Positions 5,736 through 13,658 of a stretch of DNA of 33,395 bases are shown here, in pieces. Under the pieces are notes generated by a model. It had not been told where the DNA came from. It worked only from the letters and a program-made list of their open reading frames with translations, and ran no database searches. Each line of letters begins with the position of its first letter. Position 1 is the stretch's first letter. This DNA comes from Treponema sp. (GTDB taxonomy: Bacteria > Spirochaetota > Spirochaetia > Treponematales > Treponemataceae), in the NCBI GenBank assembly GCA_014803985.1, contig JAAVAO010000038.1:1-33395 (forward strand), given 5' to 3'. A program made the position numbers and the translations under genes.

Positions 5736-7388
5736 TCAAGACGGCCACTCATACCTCACATCTATATATTTATAATGCACCTCATTCCCGCTAGCATCAT
5801 ACTCATGCCACCATTCAGTGCCATCGCTGTTCTTGAAATGCACTTCGTTTCCGTTGGCATCGTATTCCCACCACTCTTCCTCGCCGTTACTGTCCTTGTA
5901 ATGCACTTCCTTTCCGTTGGCATCGTATTCACTCCAACTTTCATAGCCAGTGCTGCTCTTGACATGCATTTCATTTCTGTTGGCATCGTACTCATGCCAC
6001 CATTCCTCGCCGTCGCTCTCCTTGTAATGCACTAGATTTCCGTTGGCATCATACTCATCCCACCATTCATTGCCGTCACTGTCCTTGTAATGCACTAGAT
6101 TTCCGTTGGCATCGTATTCACTCCAACTTTCATAGCCAGTGCTGCGCTTGAGATGCACTTCGTTTCCGTTGGCATCATACTCTTTCCAACCTTCATAGCC
6201 AGTGCTATCCTTGTAGTGAACTTCGTTTCCGTTGGCATCGTATTCATGCCATTCTTCCTTGCCGTCACTGTCCTTGACATGCACTTTGTTTCTAGCAGCA
6301 TCGTATTCACCCCATATTTCCCTGCCATCACTGTCCTTGTAATGCACTCTGTTTCCGTTGGCATCGTATTCATGCCATTGTTCCTTGCCGTTGCTGTCCT
6401 TGTAATGCACTAGATTTCCGTTGGCATCGTATTCACTCCAACTTTCATAGCTGCAGACTATTTTGTGACACACTTCATTCCCAGCATCATCATATTCATA
6501 CCATATTTCCTTGCCATCGCTGTCCTTGCTATGACTAGTGATTTTATTGCCATCGTAGTCACGCCATTCTTCCTCGCCGTTGCTATACGTGCAATGAACT
6601 AGTCCGTTGGAATCATACTCAGTCCATTCTTCCTCGCCGTCACTGCACTTGCGATATACTTCGTTTCCGTTGGAATCATACTCATACCACCATTCCTTGC
6701 CGTTGCTGTCCTTGCTATACACTTTATTTCCGTTGGCATCATATTTTCTTACCACGCCATCCTGCACCACTGTTTCCTGCACTTTGTTCCCAGCGGCATC
6801 GTATTCACACCACTCTTCACTGTCTCCCTCACTCTTGAGATGATATATTGAATGAATCGCATTTCCTCTCTCATCGTATTCATGCCATCGCTCGCCATAT
6901 TTATCCCGGTGATGAATGATATTGCCGTCTTTGTCATACCAGTGTTCAAAACTGTAATGCCTGGCATATATGAGACCAAATTTATCAAACTTTTGTTCTT
7001 TTGCCGCCCAGTCCACAATATGATTTCTTAACCAGAGCGAAAGCTCTTCCGCCGAAACAGTGCCGTCCGCAACGCCCCAAAACAAGTTGCTTAATTCTTT
7101 TTGCGTGTACCTCAGCCACATTCCGTTGACGGCAAGAAACACAAGCGCAACATGGGCTGCAAGTCTCTTGTTTCCATCGACCAACGAATGGTTTTTCGCA
7201 ATGCCGAACGCAAGGCGCGCAGCCTTTTCATGCACAGACGGATACAGTTCCTTTCCGCCGAATGTTTGAAACGGCTGTGCAAGTGCGGAATCAAGCAAAT
7301 CATCGTCTCGCACACCGTATGTGCCACCTGAGGCATCCGCAAGCGCACGGTGCATAGCAAGAATCTGCCGTTTTGAAAGTCGTTTCAT
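5736..7388 (-). CDS. Doc/Fic-type toxin fused to about 19 WxEYDANG repeats
   Basis: A 550-residue two-part protein. Residues 1-140 are a Doc (death-on-curing) domain with the motif HSLVDGNKR (residues 67-75), matching the H-x-F-x-D-[AG]-N-K-R signature of Doc, which phosphorylates EF-Tu in phage P1; classic Fic enzymes use HPFxxGNGR instead. From about residue 145 to the end run about 19 units of roughly 20 residues, WHEYDANGNEVHYKDSDGxE. The N-terminal units are diverged while the C-terminal ones (5775-6450) are nearly identical at DNA level, suggesting recent expansion. The ATG at 7388 overlaps the antitoxin stop by ATGA, so translation is coupled. P1 Doc is only about 126 residues; the repeat tail is unusual. 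It might target, anchor or restrain the toxin. Activity is not proven. Confidence 0.85.
   Translation of the reverse strand: MKRLSKRQILAMHRALADASGGTYGVRDDDLLDSALAQPFQTFGGKELYPSVHEKAARLAFGIAKNHSLVDGNKRLAAHVALVFLAVNGMWLRYTQKELSNLFWGVADGTVSAEELSLWLRNHIVDWAAKEQKFDKFGLIYARHYSFEHWYDKDGNIIHHRDKYGERWHEYDERGNAIHSIYHLKSEGDSEEWCEYDAAGNKVQETVVQDGVVRKYDANGNKVYSKDSNGKEWWYEYDSNGNEVYRKCSDGEEEWTEYDSNGLVHCTYSNGEEEWRDYDGNKITSHSKDSDGKEIWYEYDDAGNEVCHKIVCSYESWSEYDANGNLVHYKDSNGKEQWHEYDANGNRVHYKDSDGREIWGEYDAARNKVHVKDSDGKEEWHEYDANGNEVHYKDSTGYEGWKEYDANGNEVHLKRSTGYESWSEYDANGNLVHYKDSDGNEWWDEYDANGNLVHYKESDGEEWWHEYDANRNEMHVKSSTGYESWSEYDANGKEVHYKDSNGEEEWWEYDANGNEVHFKNSDGTEWWHEYDASGNEVHYKYIDVRYEWPS
5775..6450 (-). repeat. 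60-bp tandem DNA repeats within the doc fusion gene
   Basis: About eleven coding repeats with a period near 60 bp and a core TTTCCGTTGGCATCGTATTC on the plus strand. The same core recurs at 620-925 in the copy 1 repeat gene, so the two loci could recombine or exchange units. Confidence 0.85.
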
Positions 7389-7528
7389 TTTGCAAGCTCC
7401 TGATAGGCGACCTTATTCCGTTCCAAAATCATGCAGGAAAACTCCGCGACTTCCTCATCGGGAGCAACATCGCATTCCTGCGGAAACTGCGCATTTTCTT
7501 CCGCGTTTTGTTTTTTCATCTCATTCAT
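7385..7528 (-). CDS. Small antitoxin of the Doc fusion toxin
   Basis: A 47-residue acidic ORF (MNEMKKQNAEENAQF ... FSCMILERNKVAYQELAK) ending in TGA, which overlaps the doc ATG as ATGA. Its C-terminal pattern (ILERNxxAYxxLAK) is like the toxin-wrapping tail of Phd-like antitoxins that neutralise Doc. It is shorter than P1 Phd (about 73 residues) and lacks an obvious N-terminal DNA-binding domain, so autoregulation may depend on another protein. A -10 TATAAT lies only seven bases before the ATG at 7528 and no ribosome binding site is seen; ATG at 7519 is an alternative start. Confidence 0.7.
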   Translation of the reverse strand: MNEMKKQNAEENAQFPQECDVAPDEEVAEFSCMILERNKVAYQELAK

Positions 7529-7535
7529 GGCTCAT

Positions 7536-7568
7536 ATTATACCGTGATACTCTATCATTCCGTGATAG
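7536..7568 (-). promoter_or_regulatory. Antitoxin-doc promoter with palindromic operator
   Basis: On the minus strand the palindrome CTATCACGGAATGATAG (7552-7568) is followed by ten bases and -10 TATAAT (7536-7541). Both the palindrome and the spacing match the rtcB promoter. A repeated CCGTGATA half-site lies at 7542-7549. Confidence 0.7.
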
Positions 7569-7610
7569 AACAAATCGTATCGTCACTATTTTTCACAAAA
7601 TTTGATTTTT

Positions 7611-7628
7611 TATATCACCGAGTGATAG
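7611..7628 (-). promoter_or_regulatory. Secondary upstream operator-like palindrome
   Basis: CTATCACTCGGTGATAT on the minus strand, a third copy of the CTATCA-N5-TGATAG-like palindrome with one outer mismatch. It lies 43 bases upstream of the main operator and has no -10 beside it. It could bind a second dimer of the same regulator. Confidence 0.5.
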
Positions 7629-7908
7629 CAGGATGTACTATACTTTCAATTTTAGACAGGAATTTTCACACAAACGCAACAGATGAAAATTTAACAGGAA
7701 AAATTTAAAAATAGTAAAATAAATTGTGATTATGCGGTATCTTGAAAGGCATTGCAACCTCCGAAATCGGCAAGCATACCAAAGGATTGCGACTTGAGTC
7801 TGTCGAAATGCCCGTGCTTTTTGGGCATTTATTAACAACAGACAAGTAATCAACTGCAACTTCTACGTATTTGTGTTACAAGACATAAACTAACGACTTA
7901 AGAGACGA
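7629..7908. other. Intergenic stretch, no gene; contains a hairpin
   Basis: I see no credible gene here. AAATGCCC (7806-7813) and GGGCATTT (7823-7830) form a hairpin that could terminate transcription in either direction. Confidence 0.5.
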
Positions 7909-7943
7909 AATCATAACCACCCGTTAAACGAGCGGTTATGATT
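7909..7943 (-). terminator. Hairpin after the phase-variable lipoprotein gene
   Basis: Inverted repeat AATCATAACC (7909-7918) and GGTTATGATT (7934-7943) a few bases after the stop of the lipoprotein gene. The following T run is short (TTTCGTC region), so it may be an inefficient terminator. Confidence 0.6.
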
Positions 7944-7948
7944 CTTAT

Positions 7949-9071
7949 TTACTGGCTAAAGTTTTTCCCTTGAAACTTGCATTCGTAATTTTTGCCATTG
8001 AAATGTATCGTTACTGTTTCTGTGGCAATATCTTCGGTGTAAGTTGCTTTGATATTTTCGGACGGAAAGGTAATTATTTTATTGTCTGTATCTGAAAGTC
8101 CATAGTAGTATATATCATTTTCCATGATATATGCAGCGTAATTATATATTCCGCCGTAGCTTGACTGGCTATTGAAATAATGGCAACCAGACCCCATAAT
8201 AGACAGATTTTTTACACCAGTGAATTTTTCAGTTAACGTCATTTTGCCGCCTTTGCTTTCATAAGCATAAACTATTTTTGCACCGAATTGCACTTTGTAG
8301 ATGTTTTCATAATTTTGCTTGACATACTTTACATAATCATCAAAAGAATCAAATCCTCCGCTATTCATTACTTCGGCTTCATAATCTTCATAGGAGTTAC
8401 AATTTGGGTATTCTTCTTTAAACCAGTCTTTGCCTTCACACTCTTCTTTGTAATATTCTTTTAAAAATTGTCTTGCTTTTTCTACAGTCGCATCTTCATC
8501 AAGTTTTGAACACATCTCATTGTAGGTTAGCAATTGCCTTTCTTCATGTGTCATTGGATATTCATAATAGCATTTTTCCACTTTCATATACATTTCTTTT
8601 TTATTTTCATCATAAGTGTATTTAAATTCCGCTTCTAGTTCATCACCCTCAGTTCTTTCTTGAATATAAAGTGCCGTGCCGTCAGTTTTTAGCTCCAAAC
8701 AATAACGGCTGTCTTCGTCACTGCCCTTGTCAGAATAGAGTTTAACAGTTTCCTCAATTGGATTTTCCCCCTCGTTTTCAGGAAGGGATGGACTTGGATT
8801 ATTATTGTTGGCGGTATTATCGTTATTATTATTGTTGTCGTTGTTGTTGCCGTTATTGGTGGTGTCGTTGGAATTATTATTACTGTTATTATTATTGCTA
8901 TTACTGTTGTCAGTGATATTAGTAGAATTATCGTTATCGGAATCAGTGTCGCTTGGATTACCACACGAAGCAAACAGCAGAGAGAAAGAGAGGATTGCAG
9001 AAAATACTAATACCCCCCCCCTGAACTATACGCACATTTCGGGCGATTTTTGTTTTTGTAAACTTTTTCAT
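7949..9071 (-). CDS. Lipoprotein with in-frame-breaking poly-G tract (phase OFF)
   Basis: ATG at 9071 follows AGGAG by six bases and begins MKKFTKTKIARNVRIVQ, directly followed by nine G (9013-9021). With G9 the frame runs to a TAA after about 40 codons. With G8 (or G11) it continues as GGVLVFSAILSFSLLFASCGN, a good signal peptide with lipobox LFASC, then a Ser/Asp/Asn-rich linker (encoded 8780-8960) and a soluble domain to the stop at 7949. Full length would be 373 residues. The mature domain (FKYTYDENKKEMYMKVE, then a Lys/Tyr/Glu-rich remainder) is not recognised. It would be anchored to a membrane by its lipidated Cys. A good promoter lies at 9101-9129. The window shows the OFF state. Confidence 0.8.
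9013..9021 (-). repeat. Poly-G9 contingency tract in signal peptide
   Basis: Nine consecutive C on the plus strand (G on the coding strand) after codon 16 of the lipoprotein gene. A change to eight or eleven restores the frame to the lipobox and the mature protein. Confidence 0.85.
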
Positions 9072-9100
9072 AAGTTACTCCTAAATAAATTGATGCAAAA

Positions 9101-9129
9101 AGTATAACACGCAGGAAAGTTTGTATCAA
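9101..9129 (-). promoter_or_regulatory. Sigma-70 promoter of the phase-variable lipoprotein
   Basis: -35 TTGATA (9124-9129), a 17-bp spacer and -10 TATACT (9101-9106), about 30 bases before the ATG at 9071. Confidence 0.75.
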
Positions 9130-9160
9130 GACAAAACGTAATTATACACGCATAGCCCTC

Positions 9161-9189
9161 TTGACACATTTTCATTTATCCTGTATAGT
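9161..9189 (+). promoter_or_regulatory. Promoter of tRNA-Met
   Basis: -35 TTGACA (9161-9166), a 17-bp spacer and -10 TATAGT (9184-9189), 15 bases before the tRNA. Confidence 0.85.
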
Positions 9190-9204
9190 CTAACATATCT
9201 TTTT

Positions 9205-9277
9205 GGTGGCATAGCTCAGTTGGTAGAGCACACGGCTCATATCCGTGATGTCATAGGTTCAATCCCTATTGCCACTA
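9205..9277 (+). tRNA. tRNA-Met (CAT), elongator type
   Basis: A 73-base cloverleaf. The acceptor stem GGTGGCA pairs with TGCCACT (with a G-T first pair), the D arm is GCTCAGTTGGTAGAGC, the anticodon arm is CACGG-CTCATAT-CCGTG with anticodon CAT, and the T arm is ATAGG-TTCAATC-CCTAT. CCA is not encoded. It lacks the GGG/CCC anticodon-stem signature of initiator tRNA, which is present at 16781-16853. A CAT anticodon could also belong to the lysidine-modified tRNA-Ile, but I consider Met more likely. Confidence 0.9.
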
Positions 9278-9280
9278 CTC

Positions 9281-9306
9281 GCGCTCCCACAAGGAGCGTT
9301 TTTTTA
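9281..9306 (+). terminator. Terminator of tRNA-Met
   Basis: CGCTCC-CACAA-GGAGCG hairpin followed by eight T, immediately after the tRNA. Confidence 0.9.
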
Positions 9307-9359
9307 TGCTTGATTACCTCGATGACTAAAAAGTCCGTGGTAAAAGACGCAAGCCACTC

Positions 9360-9974
9360 TTAAATCAAAAAGTCCATAAACACATCGTTTGCAGCATGCG
9401 GAACGCTATCAAAAATCTGGCAGTCGTAACAAACTCCGATATAAAAAGGCCGCTTTTCTGCGTCATGCCCACCATTCTCCTTATAAAAATGTGAAAGTTC
9501 TCTTAAAAATGTGTCATAATAGCCTTTTCCCCTACCAAGACGCGAATTGTCACGCCCAAATGCACGCCCTGGAACAAGCACAAGAATTTCATCAAGCGAA
9601 CAACTTTCAACAATCTTTTCAAAACGAGCAGGATTTTCTTTAGAAAAAGGCTCATACATTCCATACACAGATTTTTCAGTCTCTCTATACAAATCCTCTT
9701 TTACAAAATAAAAGTCCATATATGCAGAATCACGAATTTTGGGAAGCAAAACCTTTTTTTCCTGTTCAAGAGCAGTTCGCAAAATCGGAAGAACATCCAA
9801 TTCATCGTTCATCGGCATAAAACCAAAAATAATGTTCGCCCGTAAAAAAACATCTGAACGAATAAATTCAGCACACTTCATTGCGCTCTCAAGCCCTTTT
9901 TGAGCAGGGGTCAACTTTGCAATCGTATTTTTCACTGCAAGTCTACACTTTTGTTTTTCCGCAAAAACATCCAT
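9360..9974 (-). CDS. 5-formyltetrahydrofolate cyclo-ligase
   Basis: About 204 residues. The enzyme uses ATP to convert 5-formyl-THF to 5,10-methenyl-THF, salvaging folate in the cytosol. The family signature is clear: VLVPGRAFGRDNSRLGRGKG, followed by YYDTFL, contains the nucleotide-binding G-R-G-K-G-Y-Y-D motif; the N-terminus (KQKCRLAVKNTIAKL) resembles the conserved basic helix. ATG at 9974 is chosen because it stands seven bases after AAGGCGG; GTG at 9980 overlaps that site less favourably. The gene converges on the tRNA-Met transcription unit and is back-to-back with argC. Confidence 0.92.
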   Translation of the reverse strand: MDVFAEKQKCRLAVKNTIAKLTPAQKGLESAMKCAEFIRSDVFLRANIIFGFMPMNDELDVLPILRTALEQEKKVLLPKIRDSAYMDFYFVKEDLYRETEKSVYGMYEPFSKENPARFEKIVESCSLDEILVLVPGRAFGRDNSRLGRGKGYYDTFLRELSHFYKENGGHDAEKRPFYIGVCYDCQIFDSVPHAANDVFMDFLI

Positions 9975-10066
9975 TTTCACACCGCCTTTAAATCACGTTA
10001 AAAATAATAGCGCATTTGCATAAAAATGTCTTTTATCATTTATAAAAATACGCTACATTTTATTTT

Positions 10067-11023
10067 ATGGAAAAAACAAAGATTTTTATAGACGGACTAG
10101 AAGGAACTACGGGCTTAAAGATTTTGGAGAGATTCAAGGAACGAGATGACCTTACCATCACCCTCATAGACGAAGAAAAACGAAAGGATGCAAGCGAACG
10201 AGCAAAAATGATAAATAATTCGGACTACACTTTTTTGTGCTTGCCAGATGCAGCGGCAATTGAATCCGTGGAGTTATGCACAAACCCACACACAAAAATT
10301 ATAGATGCGTCAACTGCCCATCGCACACATCTAGAGTGGGCCTACGGATTTCCAGAACTGGACAACACCTTTTATGAACATATACGCTCTTCAAAACGAG
10401 TGGCTGTTCCCGGCTGTTATGCATCGGGCTTCAATGCGATTGTCTATCCTCTTGTAAAGCATGCTATTCTGCCGCGCAACTATCCGTTAGTGGCACATGC
10501 AGTTTCAGGGTATTCAGGAGCGGGAAAAAAAGCAATTGCAAAATACGAAGCAAGCGACCGACCGACCGAACTACAGTCTCCTCGTCTTTACGCGCTTACT
10601 CAAATGCACAAGCATCTTCCCGAAATGAAAAAAATCAGCAATCTTGAAACAGAACCCATTTTCACGCCATATATATGCGATTTTTTTCAGGGAATGACCG
10701 TAACAGTCGGACTTCATTCACGCCTTCTTCCACATAAACCGACTGCTAAGGACGTTTGGCAAGAAATAGCAAAACACTACGAAGGAAAAACATTTGTAAA
10801 AGTCATGCCATTTATGGGGGAAGGTGTGCTTGAAGAACCATTTATCGCCGCAAACACACTGGCAGGAACGAACGTCATGCAAATTTTTGTCTATGGAAAT
10901 GATGAAAGAATTATTTTAACAAGCAGATTTGACAACCTGGGAAAAGGCGCAAGCGGAGCGGCAGTGCAATGCCTGAACATCATGATGGGAATTGACGAAA
11001 CGATAGGTTTGACAACTGTTTAA
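10067..11023 (+). CDS. argC: N-acetyl-gamma-glutamyl-phosphate reductase
   Basis: 318 residues, the length of the short (type 2) ArgC form. It reduces N-acetyl-glutamyl-5-phosphate to the semialdehyde with NADPH in arginine biosynthesis. FIDGLEGTTGL is the Rossmann dinucleotide-binding start, VAVPGCYASGFNA holds the catalytic cysteine, and SGYSGAGKK follows as in the family. It stands alone: no other arginine genes are in view. No ribosome binding site precedes the ATG at 10067; a -10-like TACATT (10054-10059) lies only seven bases upstream, so the mRNA may be leaderless. Confidence 0.93.
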   Translation: MEKTKIFIDGLEGTTGLKILERFKERDDLTITLIDEEKRKDASERAKMINNSDYTFLCLPDAAAIESVELCTNPHTKIIDASTAHRTHLEWAYGFPELDNTFYEHIRSSKRVAVPGCYASGFNAIVYPLVKHAILPRNYPLVAHAVSGYSGAGKKAIAKYEASDRPTELQSPRLYALTQMHKHLPEMKKISNLETEPIFTPYICDFFQGMTVTVGLHSRLLPHKPTAKDVWQEIAKHYEGKTFVKVMPFMGEGVLEEPFIAANTLAGTNVMQIFVYGNDERIILTSRFDNLGKGASGAAVQCLNIMMGIDETIGLTTV

Positions 11024-11031
11024 AAACAGCA

Positions 11032-11056
11032 ACTAAAACGGCGTTTTCAGTTTTGT
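11032..11056. terminator. Hairpin between convergent argC and HU-LysM gene
   Basis: ACTAAAACG (11032-11040) pairs with CGTTTTCAGT (11042-11051, one bulged base), followed by TTTT on the plus strand. It probably ends argC and may serve both strands. Confidence 0.5.
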
Positions 11057-11073
11057 ATGGCGATATAGAAAAT

Positions 11074-12414
11074 TTATTTATATTGGTGTTCCACGATATT
11101 TTTTGCAAGCTGTGCATATTCTGGCATAATGCGCGCTTTTTTTGCCTCGATAAATCCAGGACACAAAACCTCTCCCGAAACGATTGCTCCAATTGCACGG
11201 CGGCGGCGTTCATCATTTTTACTTGAATTCGGCTCTTTCTCTATCATCAACAAATAGCCATTATATGAATCCAATGCCGCCGCAAAAATTGCCTCCCTCC
11301 CCGAATCAGTTTGAGCATAGTCAAGGGCGGACATTCCATTTAAATCAGGAATTTTTATTCTTGCATTTACGGAAATTAAATCAGGATCAACGGAAATAGA
11401 TTTATTTGCAGAATAAATAAGCGGCCACAAATGACGATTTCCAAGCTTTTTCTCCGCAATGCTGTAATAGCAAAGGCCGGAAGGAACTGTATAAAACTCA
11501 AATAAATCACTGACCGCTTTTTCATCGTATTCATCTTTTTTCAAAGGCTTTTTAGAACTCTTTTCTTCCGCAATTTCGCTGGCAGTCTTTTCAGCGTTTT
11601 CATCTTCTTCTGCAGCCTCTACAGATTCTTCAATAATTTTTTCTTCTGCTGATTCATTGACATCACCGTTATTTTTTCCGCCATCTTCCGTTTCGCTCGT
11701 TTCTTCTTTCGTCTCCTCATCTTGATTGTCTTTTACCTCATCTTCAGCAGAAAGCTCTTCTTCTTTACTCTTCACAACCGCATTATTTGCAGTCCGAATC
11801 CCTTTCTCCTTTCCACTTCCGTTCTTTTTTGGCGAAGAAGTGCAACTTTTTAAAAGCAATACCAAAAGCACAATCAAAAACAAAGCGGAAACAGCGGCAA
11901 TGGCAATATATTTAAAAAGCCCCGTGCGTTCATTTCCATCATTGTCATCATCAAAATCAGTATCAATAAAATCATCATTTTCTTGAGGTTTTACATTTTC
12001 ATCAACAGGAGGTACTGAATGAGAGGGATGTGCAGCTTCATCTTCAGAGCGAATTTTACTCGCTCTTGCCAAAAGACCGTTGTCTGAAACTTTTTCGTTT
12101 ATTACCTTTGGCTTTAATTTTTCGTAAGGACGATTTAGTCTTTTTGCAAGTGCAGGACACGGAATAAATTTTATTCTCCAGTGAGCAGGGATTTCTATTC
12201 TCTCGCCCGTGCTTGGATTAAAGCCCAGAGATGTTTCAATCCATGTTTTTTTAAATGTCCCGAAATTATACACTGAAAAACGGTCGTTTGTTTTCAGCCC
12301 CTTTTTTATAATAGAGAAAAAACAAGAGGAAAATTTTTTTGCGGTTTCCAAGCTAATACCTGTTTTTTGAACAAGTCTCTCCGCCAATTCTGACTGTGTA
12401 AAAAATTCACTCAT
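11074..12414 (-). CDS. HU-domain protein with membrane segment and LysM-like domain
   Basis: 446 residues in four parts. Residues 1-105 are an HU/IHF-type DNA-binding domain (FGTFKKTWIETSLGFNPSTG, then ERIEIPAHWRIKF). Residues 106-165 are an acidic linker. Residues 167-189 are a membrane helix (FKYIAIAAVSALFLIVLLVL). A long Glu/Lys-rich stretch follows, then near 310-375 a LysM-like module (YTVPSGLCYYSIAEKKLG ... LWPLIYSANKS ... NARIKIPDLNG). If the N-terminus is cytoplasmic, the protein could link the nucleoid to peptidoglycan. The charge pattern argues otherwise, because the basic residues follow the helix, so topology is open. The ribosome binding site before ATG 12414 is weak. Confidence 0.8.
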   Translation of the reverse strand: MSEFFTQSELAERLVQKTGISLETAKKFSSCFFSIIKKGLKTNDRFSVYNFGTFKKTWIETSLGFNPSTGERIEIPAHWRIKFIPCPALAKRLNRPYEKLKPKVINEKVSDNGLLARASKIRSEDEAAHPSHSVPPVDENVKPQENDDFIDTDFDDDNDGNERTGLFKYIAIAAVSALFLIVLLVLLLKSCTSSPKKNGSGKEKGIRTANNAVVKSKEEELSAEDEVKDNQDEETKEETSETEDGGKNNGDVNESAEEKIIEESVEAAEEDENAEKTASEIAEEKSSKKPLKKDEYDEKAVSDLFEFYTVPSGLCYYSIAEKKLGNRHLWPLIYSANKSISVDPDLISVNARIKIPDLNGMSALDYAQTDSGREAIFAAALDSYNGYLLMIEKEPNSSKNDERRRRAIGAIVSGEVLCPGFIEAKKARIMPEYAQLAKNIVEHQYK

Positions 12415-13030
12415 GTATCTTTTCTCTATTTTTTAGTGAGTTATGAAACTTCAATCTCAAAATGCACCGAAAATGCAAACTCATGATTAAACATGATTAA
12501 AATCCAAAAGAAAACTCGCCATAAAATAGGCAACGAGAGTTTTTGTTTGACAGCCTTGTGAGCGAGCAAAAACTCGATAGCAGGGTGGCGAAGCAACCCT
12601 GCGTACTATTTCAGTTGCCTATTTTAAACCTTCCTTAATTTTCAGCAACGAGCGAATTTTCAAATTCGGGAGTTGCTGAAAACGTCATTTTGCAACGAAG
12701 TGAAAAATGACAGTAAATAAGCGAGTTTTGAAAAAACTCGCATTAAAACGGGCAACTCAATTTCAGTTGCCTGTTTTAAACCTTCCTTAATTTTCAGCAA
12801 CGAGCGAATTTTCAAATTCGGGAGTTGCTGAAAAAGCCGTTTTGCAATGAAATGCTTTCGCAACAAGCGCATAGCGCGAAGTTTCAAGCGAAAACGGCAG
12901 TAAATAAGCGAGTTTTTGAAGAAAACTCGCCATTAAAATAGGCAACGAGAGTTTTTGTTTGACAGCCTTGTGAGCGAGCAAAAACTCGATAGCAGGGTAG
13001 CGAAGCAACCCTGCGTACTATTTCAGTTGC
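12415..13030. repeat. Mosaic repeat region downstream of HU gene
   Basis: About 600 bp without a credible gene. Unit A (12510-12634 and 12921-13046) is a near-exact 125-bp direct repeat ending in GTTGCCTATTTTAAACCTTC, which in the second copy is the 3' end of the HU gene. Unit B (12622-12683 and 12774-12836) contains the inverted repeat CAGCAAC ... GTTGCTG with an inner GAATTT/AAATTC. Several other hairpins are present (CAGGGT ... ACCCTG; GCGAGTTTT ... AAAACTCGC). The pattern suggests that the HU 3' end and its downstream sequence were duplicated repeatedly. Confidence 0.8.
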
Positions 13031-13303
13031 CTATTTTAAACCTTCTTTTAAAATATCTGAAACTTTAAATTTAAGCTTTCGCTTCTTTGGGTAGAGCATC
13101 AATTTTCCATTCGATGGATTTCGTCCAACCCGTTCATTTGTATCAACAGTTTTAAAAGAACCAAAGCCAGGCTGAACAAACCTTCTCCCTCGTTCAAGTG
13201 CAGAAATAATTTCTTCAAGCAGAACATTCAAAGTTTCACCGCACTTTTTTTTCGAAAGAGAAAGTTCATCTGCCATTTCGCCGATCAACTCATGTTTCGT
13301 CAT
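13031..13303 (-). CDS. HU-family DNA-binding protein
   Basis: A 90-residue single-domain HU/IHF-family protein, which binds and bends DNA as a dimer in the nucleoid. MTKHELIGEMADELSLSKKK is the helical N-terminus, and GFGSFKTVDTNERVGRNPSN is the HU signature leading to the beta arm; the body ends KRKLKFKVSDILKEGLK. The arm proline is in the usual R-N-P context. It starts one base after the hpf-like stop codon with no separate ribosome binding site, so translation is probably coupled. Its 3' end is copied into the downstream repeats. Confidence 0.92.
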   Translation of the reverse strand: MTKHELIGEMADELSLSKKKCGETLNVLLEEIISALERGRRFVQPGFGSFKTVDTNERVGRNPSNGKLMLYPKKRKLKFKVSDILKEGLK

Positions 13304-13304
13304 A

Positions 13305-13598
13305 TTATTTTTGATGGTCTTGGATTTTGTCCTTTTCCTTTTTTATTTTGTTGTCAAGCACGTCCATCATTTTATTAAGTGCCGCACCAAAATCATAATC
13401 TTCCCCTGAAACATGGGCAGATGTTCCCCAGCGGAAATTAATTGTAGCGTCAGCAGTAAACGATTTGTCTAACTTAATGTTTAGTATTAAGTCAATAATT
13501 AAATCCTCTGCATACGCAACTCTCTTAATTTTTGAATCAACCATCTCTGATTGCTTCTGATCCATCGTGAATCCAACGGTCTTTACCGATGTTGTCAT
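13305..13598 (-). CDS. hpf: Ribosome hibernation-promoting factor, short HPF/RaiA type
   Basis: 97 residues. Proteins of this family bind the 30S decoding region and stall ribosomes in stationary phase or stress. The sequence has the expected beta-alpha-beta layout (VKTVGFTMDQKQSEMVDSKI, a helical stretch, then INFRWG) and a C-terminal helix GEDYDFGAALNKMMDVLDNK IKKEKDK, similar to the DMYxAID--xdKLexQLxKxK pattern of HPF. There is no long-form C-terminal dimerisation domain. ATG at 13598 is preceded by GGGGGTAACT; upstream ATGs lack a binding site. It is coupled to the HU gene. Confidence 0.8.
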   Translation of the reverse strand: MTTSVKTVGFTMDQKQSEMVDSKIKRVAYAEDLIIDLILNIKLDKSFTADATINFRWGTSAHVSGEDYDFGAALNKMMDVLDNKIKKEKDKIQDHQK

Positions 13599-13658
13599 AG
13601 TTACCCCCATTTGTAGCAAACAGTAATCTGCAAAAACACTTGTTTCAAGCAGAACGAA

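Noticed and set aside
5775..6450. Regular direct repeats resembling a CRISPR array
   Set aside because: The 60-bp period is coding throughout, there are no unique spacers and no cas genes.
7638..7859. 73-residue minus-strand ORF between the doc operon and lipoprotein
   Set aside because: No ribosome binding site or recognisable protein pattern, and it crosses a hairpin.
8689..8973. 94-residue Ile/Thr-rich ORF
   Set aside because: It is the alternative frame of the Asn/Ser/Asp linker of the phase-variable lipoprotein.
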